Source of the DNA: Ochrobactrum sp. CM-21-5
GTDB lineage: Bacteria; Pseudomonadota; Alphaproteobacteria; Rhizobiales; Rhizobiaceae
Length of the DNA: 64,000 nt
NCBI RefSeq assembly: GCF_014253075.1
Contig: NZ_JACLZJ010000002.1
Location: 62,001-126,000 of the forward strand
Reading direction: 5' to 3'
The stretch's first letter is position 1, and each line of letters begins with the position of its first letter. Below are positions 46,142 through 55,596 of the stretch, one piece after another. The translations under genes were made by a program, and so were the position numbers. Below the pieces are notes generated by a model, which ran no database searches, had not been told where the DNA came from, and saw nothing but the letters and a program-made list of their open reading frames with translations.

Positions 46142-47115
46142 CCTGCTCTCCGGTTATCAACGATTGTGCGATGCAGTTCCGGGTCGATGTTGCCGCCAGA
46201 AACGATAAGGGCGGTCGGCCCTGTTGGCCGGAACTTGTCCGCGAGAAGCGCGCCGATGCCGACGGCGGCGGCTCCCTCGATCACTTCGTGTTCCTCAAGT
46301 GCCGCATACTTGATACCGGTGGCGATTTCATTCTCATCAAGCAGGATGACATCGTCCAGAAGTTTCCGGCACATATTGAAGGTCCAGCGATTGTCGAGGC
46401 CGATGCCGCCGCCGAGAGAGTCCGCCAGCGTGTCCAGTTCCTCGACATTAACCGGCTTTCCGGCGGCAAGGCTGGCTTGCATGGCTGCGCCCCGCTGCAT
46501 CGAGATGCCGATTACCTTCGCGTCCGGGCATCTGGCTTTCACCGCCGCGGCAATACCTGCGGCAAGCCCACCGCCGGACAGCGGAATGAGCACTGTCTCG
46601 ACGTCAGGAAGATCTTCGATAATCTCAACCCCGATGGTTCCCTGTCCGGCAATGATACGCGGATCATCAAAGGGGGGGATCGCATTCATGCCCTGCCCGC
46701 GGGCAAGGCGTGCGACTTCTTCCATCGCATCGTCCTGCGATTTTCCGACAATGCGCACGTCCGCACCAAGATCGCGGATTGCCTGAACCTTGTTGTGCGG
46801 CACCAGCGAGGAGAGGCAGATAGTGGCCGTCAACCCTTGAGCGGATGTTGCATAGGCCAGTGCACGACCGTGATTTCCGGTGGAAGCGGTGACAAGGCCG
46901 CGTTCGCGTTCGTTGGCCGGCAGGCTTAGCACCGCGTTGGTCGCGCCGCGCAGTTTGAAACTGCCGGTCGGCTGGCGGTTCTCAAGTTTGAGAAATACAG
47001 GATGGCGGGTGAGCTTGCTCAGGCTTTCAGAACGAACCAGCGGTGTTCGCTCGACGTGGCCCTTTAGCCTGTCGCGTGCTTCTTCGATTTCCACAAGTCC
47101 TATCATACCCGACAT
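46138..47115 (-). CDS. eutB: EutB, threonine dehydratase-like PLP enzyme of hydroxyectoine use
   Basis: 325 residues of the fold type II PLP family: the PLP lysine in PTGSFKLRGATNA, the phosphate or substrate loop TASTGNHGRALAYA and the glycine loop PLSGGGLAAGIA. Proposed role is removal of the hydroxyl group from 5-hydroxyectoine. It is the first gene of the minus-strand operon; eutA, which usually precedes eutB, is absent here. Confidence 0.88.
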   Translation of the reverse strand: MSGMIGLVEIEEARDRLKGHVERTPLVRSESLSKLTRHPVFLKLENRQPTGSFKLRGATNAVLSLPANERERGLVTASTGNHGRALAYATSAQGLTATICLSSLVPHNKVQAIRDLGADVRIVGKSQDDAMEEVARLARGQGMNAIPPFDDPRIIAGQGTIGVEIIEDLPDVETVLIPLSGGGLAAGIAAAVKARCPDAKVIGISMQRGAAMQASLAAGKPVNVEELDTLADSLGGGIGLDNRWTFNMCRKLLDDVILLDENEIATGIKYAALEEHEVIEGAAAVGIGALLADKFRPTGPTALIVSGGNIDPELHRTIVDNRRAG

Positions 47116-47432
47116 GGCGCCAGCCTTTCAAAGCGTCATGACAAAGGGGAATGTGGCGGCAGCCGATGCCAAGCGCGGCAATGTGCGAGTAGATTGAGGG
47201 CGCAATAAAGCACCCTTTGCGAAACCGTACGGCCGCATCCTCGTTCCCCATATGTTTGATTTTTATCGTTGGCTATATGTGTGAAAGACACAATGCATCA
47301 TGTCAATAATTATATTGGATCATTACAATTTTGATCTGTAACGACTTTTCGGTCATGCAGTCTTGCCAGCATTCGGCAGCCATGCCAATGAGAAAGACAT
47401 TGAATGAAAAAGCGCACGCACATCGGACCCAC
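47116..47432. promoter_or_regulatory. Divergent promoter region between eutB and the AsnC-type regulator
   Basis: 317 bases, A/T rich around 47240-47340, which should hold the promoters of both ectoine operons and the operators of EnuR and AsnC. A short inverted repeat TGTGT-GAAAG-ACACA is at 47278-47292, next to TATATG. Some upstream in-frame starts of the AsnC gene also fall in this stretch, so its left border is uncertain. Confidence 0.5.
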
Positions 47433-47933
47433 ATGATGAAACCGGCCCCCAAGCTTGATGCTGTCGATCTTCGCATTCTGGAAGCGGTGCAGGGGAATGC
47501 GCGAATCACCAAGCTGGCGCTTGCGGAAAAGGTGGGATTGTCGCCTACGCCCTGCTGGCTCAGGCTGCGCAAGCTGGAAGAAGCGGGCATCGTGACCGGC
47601 TATCATGCGCATATTGCCTATCGCAAAGTTGCTCCCATCGCGCATGTCATCGTCCAGATTACGCTCGGCAATCACCGCCAGAGCGACTTCGATCGCTTCG
47701 AGCGGGCAATAGCGGTCACACCGGAAATCGTTTCCTGCTGGTCGGTCGGGGGCGGTGTCGACTATTTTCTGATGGCCGTAGCGCGGGATATCGACAGTTA
47801 TCAGCGCCTGATTGACCGGCTGCTCGATCAGAACATCGGTATCGAACGTTATTTCACCTATATCGTGACCAAACTGGTCAAGGATGAAAAGGCGGGGATG
47901 CTGTTGTCGCTGTTGTCGGACAGCGTGGAGTAG
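47433..47933 (+). CDS. doeX: AsnC/Lrp-family regulator of ectoine degradation (DoeX type)
   Basis: 166 residues from MMKPAPKLDAVDLRIL. The helix-turn-helix is ITKLALAEKVGLSPTPCWLRLRKLEEAGIV; the C-terminal RAM/ACT-like sensor domain holds HVIVQITLG, SCWSVGGGVDYFLMAVA and YFTYIVTKLVKD. DoeX/AsnC activators accompany ectoine genes and respond to diaminobutyrate-type intermediates. Starts at 47388 or 47355 are possible; the chosen one gives the usual Lrp N-terminus. Confidence 0.88.
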   Translation: MMKPAPKLDAVDLRILEAVQGNARITKLALAEKVGLSPTPCWLRLRKLEEAGIVTGYHAHIAYRKVAPIAHVIVQITLGNHRQSDFDRFERAIAVTPEIVSCWSVGGGVDYFLMAVARDIDSYQRLIDRLLDQNIGIERYFTYIVTKLVKDEKAGMLLSLLSDSVE

Positions 47934-48050
47934 TCCAAACGTTCTGTTTCCTCGACAAGTTTAGTCCAATCCGACTGTTCCCAATCGCCCCTTTGGTCCG
48001 AATATTGGCTCATTCCATGAGATATTTCTTCCAGAATTGGGAGAAGCACA

Positions 48051-49547
48051 ATGAATGCTGTTCTGGATCATCCGATACAACACCAGGGGCTTAACAGGCT
48101 TAGCGACAAGCACCTGTTTCGCGAACTTGCCTATATAGACGGGCGCTGGATGGCTGGGGAACAGGCCGAGACTTTTGCCGTGCTCGACCCGGCGACGGGT
48201 AAGCGTCTTGCCCGTGTTGCAAGCCTGGGCGAGGCGCAAACAGGCCTTGCCATTGATGCTGCGCAGGCAGCCTTTCCCGCATGGCGCAACAAGCTGCCGC
48301 AGGAGCGTGCCACGATCTTGCGCCGCTGGTATGAGCTTGTCATAGCGAGCCGGGAAGATCTTGCATTGCTGATGACGCTGGAGCAGGGCAAGCCGCTTGG
48401 CGAAGCGCGCGGCGAGATCGATTACGGAGCATCTTTCATCGAATGGTTTGCCGAGGAGGCAAAACGTCTTAACGGCGAAACCATCGCCAGCCATCTGCCG
48501 GATGCGGAAATGCTCGTGCACCGCGAGGCTGTGGGCGTTGTCGGGCTGGTGACGCCCTGGAATTTTCCGAACGCCATGATCACGCGAAAGGCCGCCGCAG
48601 CCATTGCGGCGGGCTGCCCTGTCGTCGTGCATCCATCGTCGGAAACGCCGCTTTCCGCACTAGCGCTTGCCGAGCTTGCCGAACGCGCAGGAATACCCGC
48701 GGGCATATTCAATGTCGTGACAGGCAAGGCCGCGCCGATTGTCGATGTGCTGTGCCGCGACGAGCGTGTGCGTGCCTTGAGCTTCACCGGCTCCACCGAA
48801 ATCGGGAAACTGATCGCCACGAAATGCACGGCAACCATGAAACGGCTTGTCATGGAGCTTGGCGGCCACGCGCCTCTTATCGTCTTCGACGACGCTGACA
48901 TCGACCGTGCGGTGGAGGTGGCGATGGCGGCGAAATTTGCCACGTCGGGTCAGGACTGCCTTGCCGCGAACCGCATATTTGTGCAGCGCGGCATCCTCGA
49001 ATCGTTCACGGATGCTTTCGCGACCCGCATCAAGGCGCTCAAGGTCGGGAATGGCCTCGATACGGATGCCGATATCGGGCCGCTTATGCATAGCCGCGCG
49101 GTGGATAAGGTGGAAGAACACGTGCGCGATGCCGAAAGGCATGGCGCAAAACTGCGTGTAGGCGGCAAGCGCCTCGGCGCGGGCACGCTTTTCTTCGAGC
49201 CGACCTTGCTGGTCGATGTACCGAATGACGCGGCCATTATGCATGAAGAAACCTTTGGGCCTGTGGCCGGGCTCACCGTCTTCGATAGTGAAGACGAAGT
49301 GATAATTCGGGCCAATGCCACGCAATATGGTCTTGTCGCCTATGTGGTGACCTCAAACGGGGCACGTCAGCTGCGCATGGGGCGAGCGCTTGAATATGGG
49401 ATGGTTGCCATCAACCGTGCGAAGATCACCGGCGCGCCGATCCCGTTTGGCGGCTGGAAACAATCCGGGCTCGGGCGCGAAGGCGCGCATCAGGGCATCG
49501 AAGCCTTCACCGAACTCAAATATCTCTGCATCGATACCGCCGCATGA
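48051..49547 (+). CDS. doeC: Aspartate-semialdehyde/succinate-semialdehyde-type aldehyde dehydrogenase (DoeC)
   Basis: 498 residues of the NAD(P)-dependent aldehyde dehydrogenase family: cofactor segment TPWNFPNAMITRKAAAAIAAG, catalytic Glu in MELGGHAP, catalytic Cys in SGQDCLAANRIFVQ, and FGPVAGLTVFD near the end. In ectoine breakdown DoeC oxidises aspartate semialdehyde to aspartate. In isolation it would read as GabD; the ectoine context decides. A ribosome site (GGGAG) precedes the ATG. Confidence 0.87.
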   Translation: MNAVLDHPIQHQGLNRLSDKHLFRELAYIDGRWMAGEQAETFAVLDPATGKRLARVASLGEAQTGLAIDAAQAAFPAWRNKLPQERATILRRWYELVIASREDLALLMTLEQGKPLGEARGEIDYGASFIEWFAEEAKRLNGETIASHLPDAEMLVHREAVGVVGLVTPWNFPNAMITRKAAAAIAAGCPVVVHPSSETPLSALALAELAERAGIPAGIFNVVTGKAAPIVDVLCRDERVRALSFTGSTEIGKLIATKCTATMKRLVMELGGHAPLIVFDDADIDRAVEVAMAAKFATSGQDCLAANRIFVQRGILESFTDAFATRIKALKVGNGLDTDADIGPLMHSRAVDKVEEHVRDAERHGAKLRVGGKRLGAGTLFFEPTLLVDVPNDAAIMHEETFGPVAGLTVFDSEDEVIIRANATQYGLVAYVVTSNGARQLRMGRALEYGMVAINRAKITGAPIPFGGWKQSGLGREGAHQGIEAFTELKYLCIDTAA

Positions 49548-49576
49548 ATGCGTCGCGACAGGAAAGGACAATAACG

Positions 49577-50950
49577 ATGTTGAACAACAGCAACGAACTC
49601 ACCGCTTGGGATCGCGATCATTTCTTCCACCCGTCCACCCATATGGGCATGCATGCGCGCGGCGAAACGCCGACACGTGTTCTGGAGGGTGGCGAAGGTG
49701 TCTATATAGCCGATGTGAACGGGCGCAAGAGCCTTGACGCCTTTGCCGGGCTTTATTGCGTCAATGTCGGTTACGGCCGCAAGGAAATTGCCGATGCGAT
49801 TGCCGAACAGGCGCACAAGCTCGCTTATTATCACGCCTATGTCGGCCATGGCACGGAAGCGTCGATCACGCTTGCCAAGATGATTATCGACCGCGCGCCG
49901 GATCATATGAGCCGCGTCTATTTCGGCCTGTCCGGTTCGGACGCCAACGAGACTAACATCAAGCTGATCTGGTATTACAACAATATTTTGGGCCGCCCGG
50001 AAAAGAAGAAGATCATTTCGCGCTGGCGCGGCTATCACGGCTCAGGCGTGATGACCGGTAGCATGACGGGGCTGGCCACCTTCCACAACGCATTTGACCT
50101 GCCGCGTGCGCCCGTTCTTCATACGGAAACACCTTATTATTTCCGTCGTGCGGACCGCTCCATGAGCGAGGAGCAGTTTGCGCAGCATTGCGCGGATAAG
50201 CTGGAAGAGATGATCCTTGCCGAAGGACCGGATACGATCGCCGCTTTCATCGGCGAGCCGGTACTTGGAACGGGCGGGATCGTGCCGCCGCCTGCCGGGT
50301 ACTGGCAAAAGATTCAGGCTGTGCTCGACCGTTACGACATACTGCTGGTTGCCGATGAAGTCGTGACGGGTTTCGGACGTCTGGGCAGTATGTTCGGTTC
50401 CGACCATTACGGCATGAAGCCGGACCTCATCACAATCGCCAAGGGGCTGACTTCCGCCTACGCGCCTCTGTCCGGTTCCATCGTTTCCGACCGCATGTGG
50501 CAGGTGCTGGTCCAGGGTTCCGATCAAATGGGGCCAATCGGCCACGGCTGGACTTATTCCGCTCATCCGATCTGTGCGGCGGCAGGTGTCGCCAACCTCC
50601 AGCTGATCGATGAACTGAAACTGGTTGAAAATGCAGGTTCCACCGGCGCTTATTTCCGTCAGGCATTGCAGGACGCGGTGGGTGGCCACAAGCATGTGGG
50701 AGAAGTGCGGGGCGAAGGCCTTATGGCGGCAGTCGAATTCGTTGAAGACCGGGACGACCGGAAATTCTTCGATCCATCGTTGAAGGTCGGTGCGCAGGTG
50801 TCGACTGCATTGCTTGCCAATGGCGTTATTGGACGTGCTATGCCGGAAGGCGACATTCTCGGTTTTGCACCGCCGCTGTGTCTCACTCGTGAGGAAGCGG
50901 ACAAGGTCGTGGCTGCAACGAAAAAGGCCATAGATTCAGTTTTCGCATAA
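49577..50950 (+). CDS. doeD: L-2,4-diaminobutyrate transaminase (DoeD)
   Basis: 457 residues of the class III (omega) aminotransferases: GLSGSDANETNIKL, the aromatic-Gly pair SRWRGYHGSG, Asp in LLVADEVVTGFGR and the PLP Lys in TIAKGLTSAYAPL. It would convert L-2,4-diaminobutyrate to aspartate semialdehyde, the DoeC substrate. AAGGA eight bases before ATG 49577 supports this start; ATG 49544, overlapping doeC as ATGA, would add 11 residues. Confidence 0.88.
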   Translation: MLNNSNELTAWDRDHFFHPSTHMGMHARGETPTRVLEGGEGVYIADVNGRKSLDAFAGLYCVNVGYGRKEIADAIAEQAHKLAYYHAYVGHGTEASITLAKMIIDRAPDHMSRVYFGLSGSDANETNIKLIWYYNNILGRPEKKKIISRWRGYHGSGVMTGSMTGLATFHNAFDLPRAPVLHTETPYYFRRADRSMSEEQFAQHCADKLEEMILAEGPDTIAAFIGEPVLGTGGIVPPPAGYWQKIQAVLDRYDILLVADEVVTGFGRLGSMFGSDHYGMKPDLITIAKGLTSAYAPLSGSIVSDRMWQVLVQGSDQMGPIGHGWTYSAHPICAAAGVANLQLIDELKLVENAGSTGAYFRQALQDAVGGHKHVGEVRGEGLMAAVEFVEDRDDRKFFDPSLKVGAQVSTALLANGVIGRAMPEGDILGFAPPLCLTREEADKVVAATKKAIDSVFA

Positions 50951-50961
50951 ATTGAACTTGG

Positions 50962-51000
50962 CACCGCCCGGCCGGAAATATTCCGGCCGGGCGGTGTTTT
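50962..51000. terminator. Strong terminator between doeD and bepE
   Basis: CACCGCCCGGCCGGAA (50962-50977) and TTCCGGCCGGGCGGTG (50981-50996) form a perfect 16-base stem with a 3-base loop ATA, followed by TTTT on the plus strand. The genes are convergent with only 53 bases between them, so the hairpin probably stops transcription from both sides. Confidence 0.92.
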
Positions 51001-51003
51001 CTT

Positions 51004-54000
51004 TTATTCCCCAGGCGCCAGATGTGGAGCCTCGATCTTGGCGCCTGTATGTTTCAACGGACGTTCACCGGAGAGCTTTCGGATCAGCACATAGAACACC
51101 GGCGTCATGAAGATGCCGAAGGCCGTCACGCCGATCATGCCTGCAAAGACCGCGATACCCATGGCCGAGCGCATTTCCGCACCCGCACCCGTGGATGTCA
51201 CCAGAGGCACCACGCCCATGATGAAGGCCATCGAGGTCATCAGGATCGGGCGCAGACGCAACCGGCTTGCCTCGACTGCCGCCTGCACGACGCTCCGACC
51301 GGAAAGCTCCAGCTCGCGGGCAAATTCCACGATCAGGATCGCGTTCTTCGCCGATAGCCCCACAAGGACGATCAAGCCGATCTGGGTGAAGACGTTGTTG
51401 TCACCTCCCGTCAGCCAGACGCCGGTGAGTGCGGCCATAATGCCCATCGGCACGATCATGATGATCGACAGCGGCAGGGCAAGGCTTTCATACTGCGCGG
51501 CCAGCACCAGATAGACGAGCAGCAGTGCAAGCGGGAAGACGAGGAAGCCTGAACTACCAGCCAGAATCTGCTGGTAGGTCAGATCGGTCCACTCGAAAGC
51601 GATGCCCGGAGGCAGGGTTTCTTCGGCAATCCGTTCGATGGCAGCTTGCGCCTGGCCGGACGAGAAACCGGGGGCCGGGTTGCCGTTGATATCGGCGGAA
51701 AGGAAGCCGTTATAACGGATGGCGCGTTCTGCACCCACGGTCTGCTCGACTTTCAGAAGAGCCGACAGCGGGATCATCTCGCCCGACTGCGAGCGCACCT
51801 TCAGCTTGCCGATGTCCTCGGCATGGCTGCGGTAATTCGCATCGGCCTGAATGCGCACGCTGTAGGTACGTCCAAAGGCATTGAAGTCGTTGACATAGAG
51901 CGAACCCAGATAGATCTGCAGGGTTTCAAATACATCCGTCACCGCCACACCAAGCTGACGTGCCTTCGTGCGGTCAAGATCGGCATAGAGCTGCGGCACG
52001 TTGATCTGGTAGCTCGAATAGAGACCGGCCAGTTCAGGTGTCTGATAAGCCTTGGCGAGAAACGCCTTGGTCGCATCATCAAGCGCTTTGAAGCCAAGCC
52101 CGTTGCGATCCTCAAGCTGGAGCTTGAAACCGCCTGTCGTGCCGAGACCCTGAACGGGCGGCGGCGGGAACATGGCGATGAAAGCATCCTGAATGGCACC
52201 GAACTGCTGGTTCAGGTCTGCCGTGATGGCATTGGCCGAAAGTTCCGGGGCTTTACGCTCCTCGAACGGCTTCAGCGTCACGAAAACGATGCCGGAGTTC
52301 GACGAATTGGTGAAACCGTTGATCGACAGGCCGGGGAAGGCGATGGCATTGGCCACACCCGGATGCTTGAGCGCTATATCACTCATACGACGGATCACAT
52401 CTTCCGAACGGTCGAGCGTTGCCGCATCCGGCAATTGCGCGAAGCCGATCAGATATTGCTTGTCCTGCGCCGGAACGAAGCCGCCGGGCACTGCACGGAA
52501 CAGCACGAAGGTGACGCCGAGCAGCACGACATAAAGGCCCATCACCAGCGACTTGCGCGAGAGAATGCTGCCAACGCCGCGTCCATAGGCTTCCGAACTT
52601 GCGCCGAAGAAACGGTTGAAACCACGGAAGAACCAGCCGAATAGTTTGTCCATGATGCGGGTCAGACTGTCCTTCGGCGCATGATGACTGCGCAGCAGCA
52701 GGGCCGCCAGAGCAGGCGAAAGCGTCAGCGAATTGATGGCGGAGATCACCGTCGAAATGGCGATGGTCAACGCAAACTGACGATAAAACTGGCCGGTCAG
52801 GCCAGTGATGAAGGCAAGCGGCACAAAGACCGCAACCAACACCAGCGCGATTGCAATGATCGGCCCGGACACTTCCTGCATGGCGCGATAGGTGGCATCG
52901 ACCGGTGACAGCCCCTGCTCGATGTTGCGCTCGACATTTTCCACGACCACGATGGCGTCATCCACCACGATTCCGATGGCAAGCACAAGACCGAAGAGGC
53001 TGAGTGCATTGATGGAAAAGCCGAACACATACATGACCGCAAATGTGCCGACGATGGAGACGGGAACGGCAACCAGCGGAATAATCGACGCGCGCCATGT
53101 CTGCAGGAACAGGATGACCACGATCACGACGAGAACGATGGCTTCGAGAAGCGTGTGAATGACCGACTCGATCGAGGCTTTCACGAATTGCGTTGTGTCA
53201 TAGACGATTTCGAAATCCACGCCTTCGGGCATGGTCTTCTTCAGATCGGCCATGGCGGCGTGAACGTTTTCGGAAATCTCCAGCGCATTGGAGCCGGGTG
53301 CCTGAAACACGCCCATGCCGACCGCCGATTTGTTGTCGAGCAGCGACCGCAGTGAATAATCGGCGGCGCCCATCTCGACACGCGCAACGTCACCCAACCG
53401 GGTGATTTCACCTTCGCTGCCCGATTTCACGACGATGTTGGCGAATTCTTCCGGCGTTTGAAGACGACCTTGTGCATTGACGGAAAGTTGAAGGTCGAGG
53501 CCTGAAACGGAAGGTGAAGCGCCGATCACACCGGCTGCGGCCTGCACATTTTGATGGCGGATGGCGTTGGCGATGTCGCTTGCGGAAAGTCCGCGTTCGG
53601 CAGCCTTCTGCGGGTCAATCCAGACGCGCATCGAATAATCACCACCGCCAAATATCTGCACCTGACCGACACCCGGGACACGGGCGATGCGGTCCTTGAC
53701 GTTCAAAACGGCGTAGTTGCGCAGATAGTTCACGTCATATCGCCCATCGGGCGAGATGAGGTGAACGACAAGCGTGAGGTCGGGTGAGCTTTTGGCGGTG
53801 GTGACGCCAAGGGTGCGCACTTCTTCCGGCAGGCGCGGTTCGGCCTGCGAAATACGGTTCTGCACCAGCTGCTGGGCCTGATCGGGGTCGGTGCCGAGCG
53901 CGAAAGTGACGGTCAGGGTCATGACGCCATCTGCGGTCGCCTGGCTCTGCATATAAAGCATGCCTTCGACGCCGTTGATCTGCTCTTCAAGCGGCGTGGC

Positions 54001-54189
54001 GACGGTTTGGGAAATAACGGCCGGGTTGGCGCCCGGATATTGCGCGCGTACCACGATCTGCGGCGGCACGACTTCCGGATATTCCGAGATCGGCAGACCT
54101 GTCATGCCGATCAAACCGGCAACGAATATCAGGACCGACAGAACGCCAGCGAAGACCGGGCGGTCGACGAAAAAGCGTGAAAAGTTCAT
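51004..54189 (-). CDS. bepE: RND multidrug efflux transporter (BepE/AcrB-like)
   Basis: 1061 residues of the HAE1 RND family: start MNFSRFFVDRPVFAGVLSVL, the transmembrane helix 4 acid pair in LAIGIVVDDAIVVVENVERN, a duplicated periplasmic loop pattern, and GLSAKNAILIVEFARE in the second half. The N-terminus and length fit Brucella BepE. AGGGGGA before ATG 54189 supports this start over an in-frame upstream one. It exports hydrophobic drugs and detergents with the BepD adaptor and an outer-membrane TolC-type channel that is not in this window. Confidence 0.92.
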   Translation of the reverse strand: MNFSRFFVDRPVFAGVLSVLIFVAGLIGMTGLPISEYPEVVPPQIVVRAQYPGANPAVISQTVATPLEEQINGVEGMLYMQSQATADGVMTLTVTFALGTDPDQAQQLVQNRISQAEPRLPEEVRTLGVTTAKSSPDLTLVVHLISPDGRYDVNYLRNYAVLNVKDRIARVPGVGQVQIFGGGDYSMRVWIDPQKAAERGLSASDIANAIRHQNVQAAAGVIGASPSVSGLDLQLSVNAQGRLQTPEEFANIVVKSGSEGEITRLGDVARVEMGAADYSLRSLLDNKSAVGMGVFQAPGSNALEISENVHAAMADLKKTMPEGVDFEIVYDTTQFVKASIESVIHTLLEAIVLVVIVVILFLQTWRASIIPLVAVPVSIVGTFAVMYVFGFSINALSLFGLVLAIGIVVDDAIVVVENVERNIEQGLSPVDATYRAMQEVSGPIIAIALVLVAVFVPLAFITGLTGQFYRQFALTIAISTVISAINSLTLSPALAALLLRSHHAPKDSLTRIMDKLFGWFFRGFNRFFGASSEAYGRGVGSILSRKSLVMGLYVVLLGVTFVLFRAVPGGFVPAQDKQYLIGFAQLPDAATLDRSEDVIRRMSDIALKHPGVANAIAFPGLSINGFTNSSNSGIVFVTLKPFEERKAPELSANAITADLNQQFGAIQDAFIAMFPPPPVQGLGTTGGFKLQLEDRNGLGFKALDDATKAFLAKAYQTPELAGLYSSYQINVPQLYADLDRTKARQLGVAVTDVFETLQIYLGSLYVNDFNAFGRTYSVRIQADANYRSHAEDIGKLKVRSQSGEMIPLSALLKVEQTVGAERAIRYNGFLSADINGNPAPGFSSGQAQAAIERIAEETLPPGIAFEWTDLTYQQILAGSSGFLVFPLALLLVYLVLAAQYESLALPLSIIMIVPMGIMAALTGVWLTGGDNNVFTQIGLIVLVGLSAKNAILIVEFARELELSGRSVVQAAVEASRLRLRPILMTSMAFIMGVVPLVTSTGAGAEMRSAMGIAVFAGMIGVTAFGIFMTPVFYVLIRKLSGERPLKHTGAKIEAPHLAPGE

Positions 54190-54308
54190 CTTTTTATCCC
54201 CCTTTAGGCGGATGAGCAAAAACTCTCCTGGTCCGCGAAACATGCGTTCTCGCGGGTTGATGAGGCTGAGTTCTTGCGGTTAGCGCGCGCTCAAGCGCGC
54301 CGTTTCAA

Positions 54309-55499
54309 CTAATTCTTGGCAAGTGTTTCGGTGACGGGCTGCGGTGCGACGACCACGCCCGGACGAATGCGTTGCAGTCCGTTCACGACGATATTTTCGC
54401 CGGGCTTCAACCCGCTTTCGACAATGCGTAAACCGTCATAATTGCGACCGAGAACCACCTGCCTGTATTCAATCTTGTTATCCGCACCGACCACGAAGAC
54501 GAACTTCTTGTCCTGATCGGAAGAAATCGCCCGGTCGCTCACCACCAGTTTTTCATCCGGTTCCGGTGTGCCGAAGCGGATGCGGACAAACTGGCCGGGT
54601 ATGAGCCTTCCATCCGGGTTATCGATTGCGGCGCGAACCCGGATCGTGCCGGTCGTGGCATCGACTTCATTGTTGATGAGCTGGATATGGCCGGAAATCG
54701 GCGTGCCTTCGTCGGAAGCCGTGCCAATCTGCACCGGAATGCGCTCGATCGCGTTTCCGCCGGGCGAGGCGGCAAGCCTGGCAAGCGCTCTGGTGACGAC
54801 TTCCTCATTGGCGCTGAAGCTTGCATAGATCGGATCGACCGAAACGAGCGTGGTCAGGACCGGAGAGGCGGAACTTGCGGCAACCAGATTGCCTGCGGTC
54901 ACTTCGAGTCGTCCGACGCGGCCGGAAATAGGCGCGCGCACTTGCGTATATTGAAGGTCAAGCTCGGCAGAGCGAAGGGTGGCCTTGGCGGAGCGCAAGC
55001 TTGCCTGTGCCTCGTCATAGGCGCTGGAACGCTGGTCAAGTCCGCTCTGGGCGATGGTGCGGGTGGTCACGAGCTGACGTCCGCGTTCCAGTTCGGTCTT
55101 GGCCAGCGCAACGCGGGCTTCTTCGGCGGAAACCTGCGCTTTCGCCTTTTCGACCGCTGCCGCATAGGGCTCTGGATCGATGGTCACGAGCAGGTCGCCC
55201 TGTTTCACCAGAGCGCCTTCGCGGAAATGAGCTTTGAGGATCGCGCCGCCAACGCGCGGGCGAATTTCAACCCGGTCAATCGCTTCCAGACGACCGGAAA
55301 ATTCTTCCCATGTCGCAATGCGACGCGATTCCGCCTTGGTGACAGAAACCGGAACAGCAGGCGGTGGAGCGGAAATATCGGTTGCGGCATCGGCCTTGAG
55401 GTGAGGCGCGCCGAAGAGAATGGCGCCGCCGCCAGCTGCAGACAATAGAATACTCAGGCCGGCGCCCCATAGGGCCCGGCGGGCTGTGATCGATGTCAT
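54309..55499 (-). CDS. bepD: RND efflux periplasmic adaptor (BepD/AcrA-like)
   Basis: 396 residues. A membrane-anchoring or signal segment (ALWGAGLSILLSAAGGG) is followed by lipoyl halves (VEIRPRVGGAILKAHFREGALVKQGDLLVTID and LDLQYTQVRAPISGRVGRLEVTAGNLV), an alpha-hairpin between them, and beta-barrel and membrane-proximal domains. No lipobox Cys is present, unlike E. coli AcrA. AGGAG precedes the ATG. The 119-base gap to bepE contains a small GCGCGC-TCAA-GCGCGC hairpin (54285-54300). Confidence 0.92.
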   Translation of the reverse strand: MTSITARRALWGAGLSILLSAAGGGAILFGAPHLKADAATDISAPPPAVPVSVTKAESRRIATWEEFSGRLEAIDRVEIRPRVGGAILKAHFREGALVKQGDLLVTIDPEPYAAAVEKAKAQVSAEEARVALAKTELERGRQLVTTRTIAQSGLDQRSSAYDEAQASLRSAKATLRSAELDLQYTQVRAPISGRVGRLEVTAGNLVAASSASPVLTTLVSVDPIYASFSANEEVVTRALARLAASPGGNAIERIPVQIGTASDEGTPISGHIQLINNEVDATTGTIRVRAAIDNPDGRLIPGQFVRIRFGTPEPDEKLVVSDRAISSDQDKKFVFVVGADNKIEYRQVVLGRNYDGLRIVESGLKPGENIVVNGLQRIRPGVVVAPQPVTETLAKN

Positions 55500-55596
55500 T
55501 GTTGTATCTCCTAACCGGTGGGACCGGCGTTCTGTGAGGGCGTCAGACCGAAAGGTGGGAAGCCGTTCGGTCCGGCATTCAGGCTGTCAAACTCGT

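Noticed and set aside
45122-47115. Reading eutB/eutC as ethanolamine utilisation genes
   Set aside because: The proteins are a threonine dehydratase-like PLP enzyme and an ornithine cyclodeaminase homologue linked to doeA/doeB, which is the ectoine meaning of the symbol.
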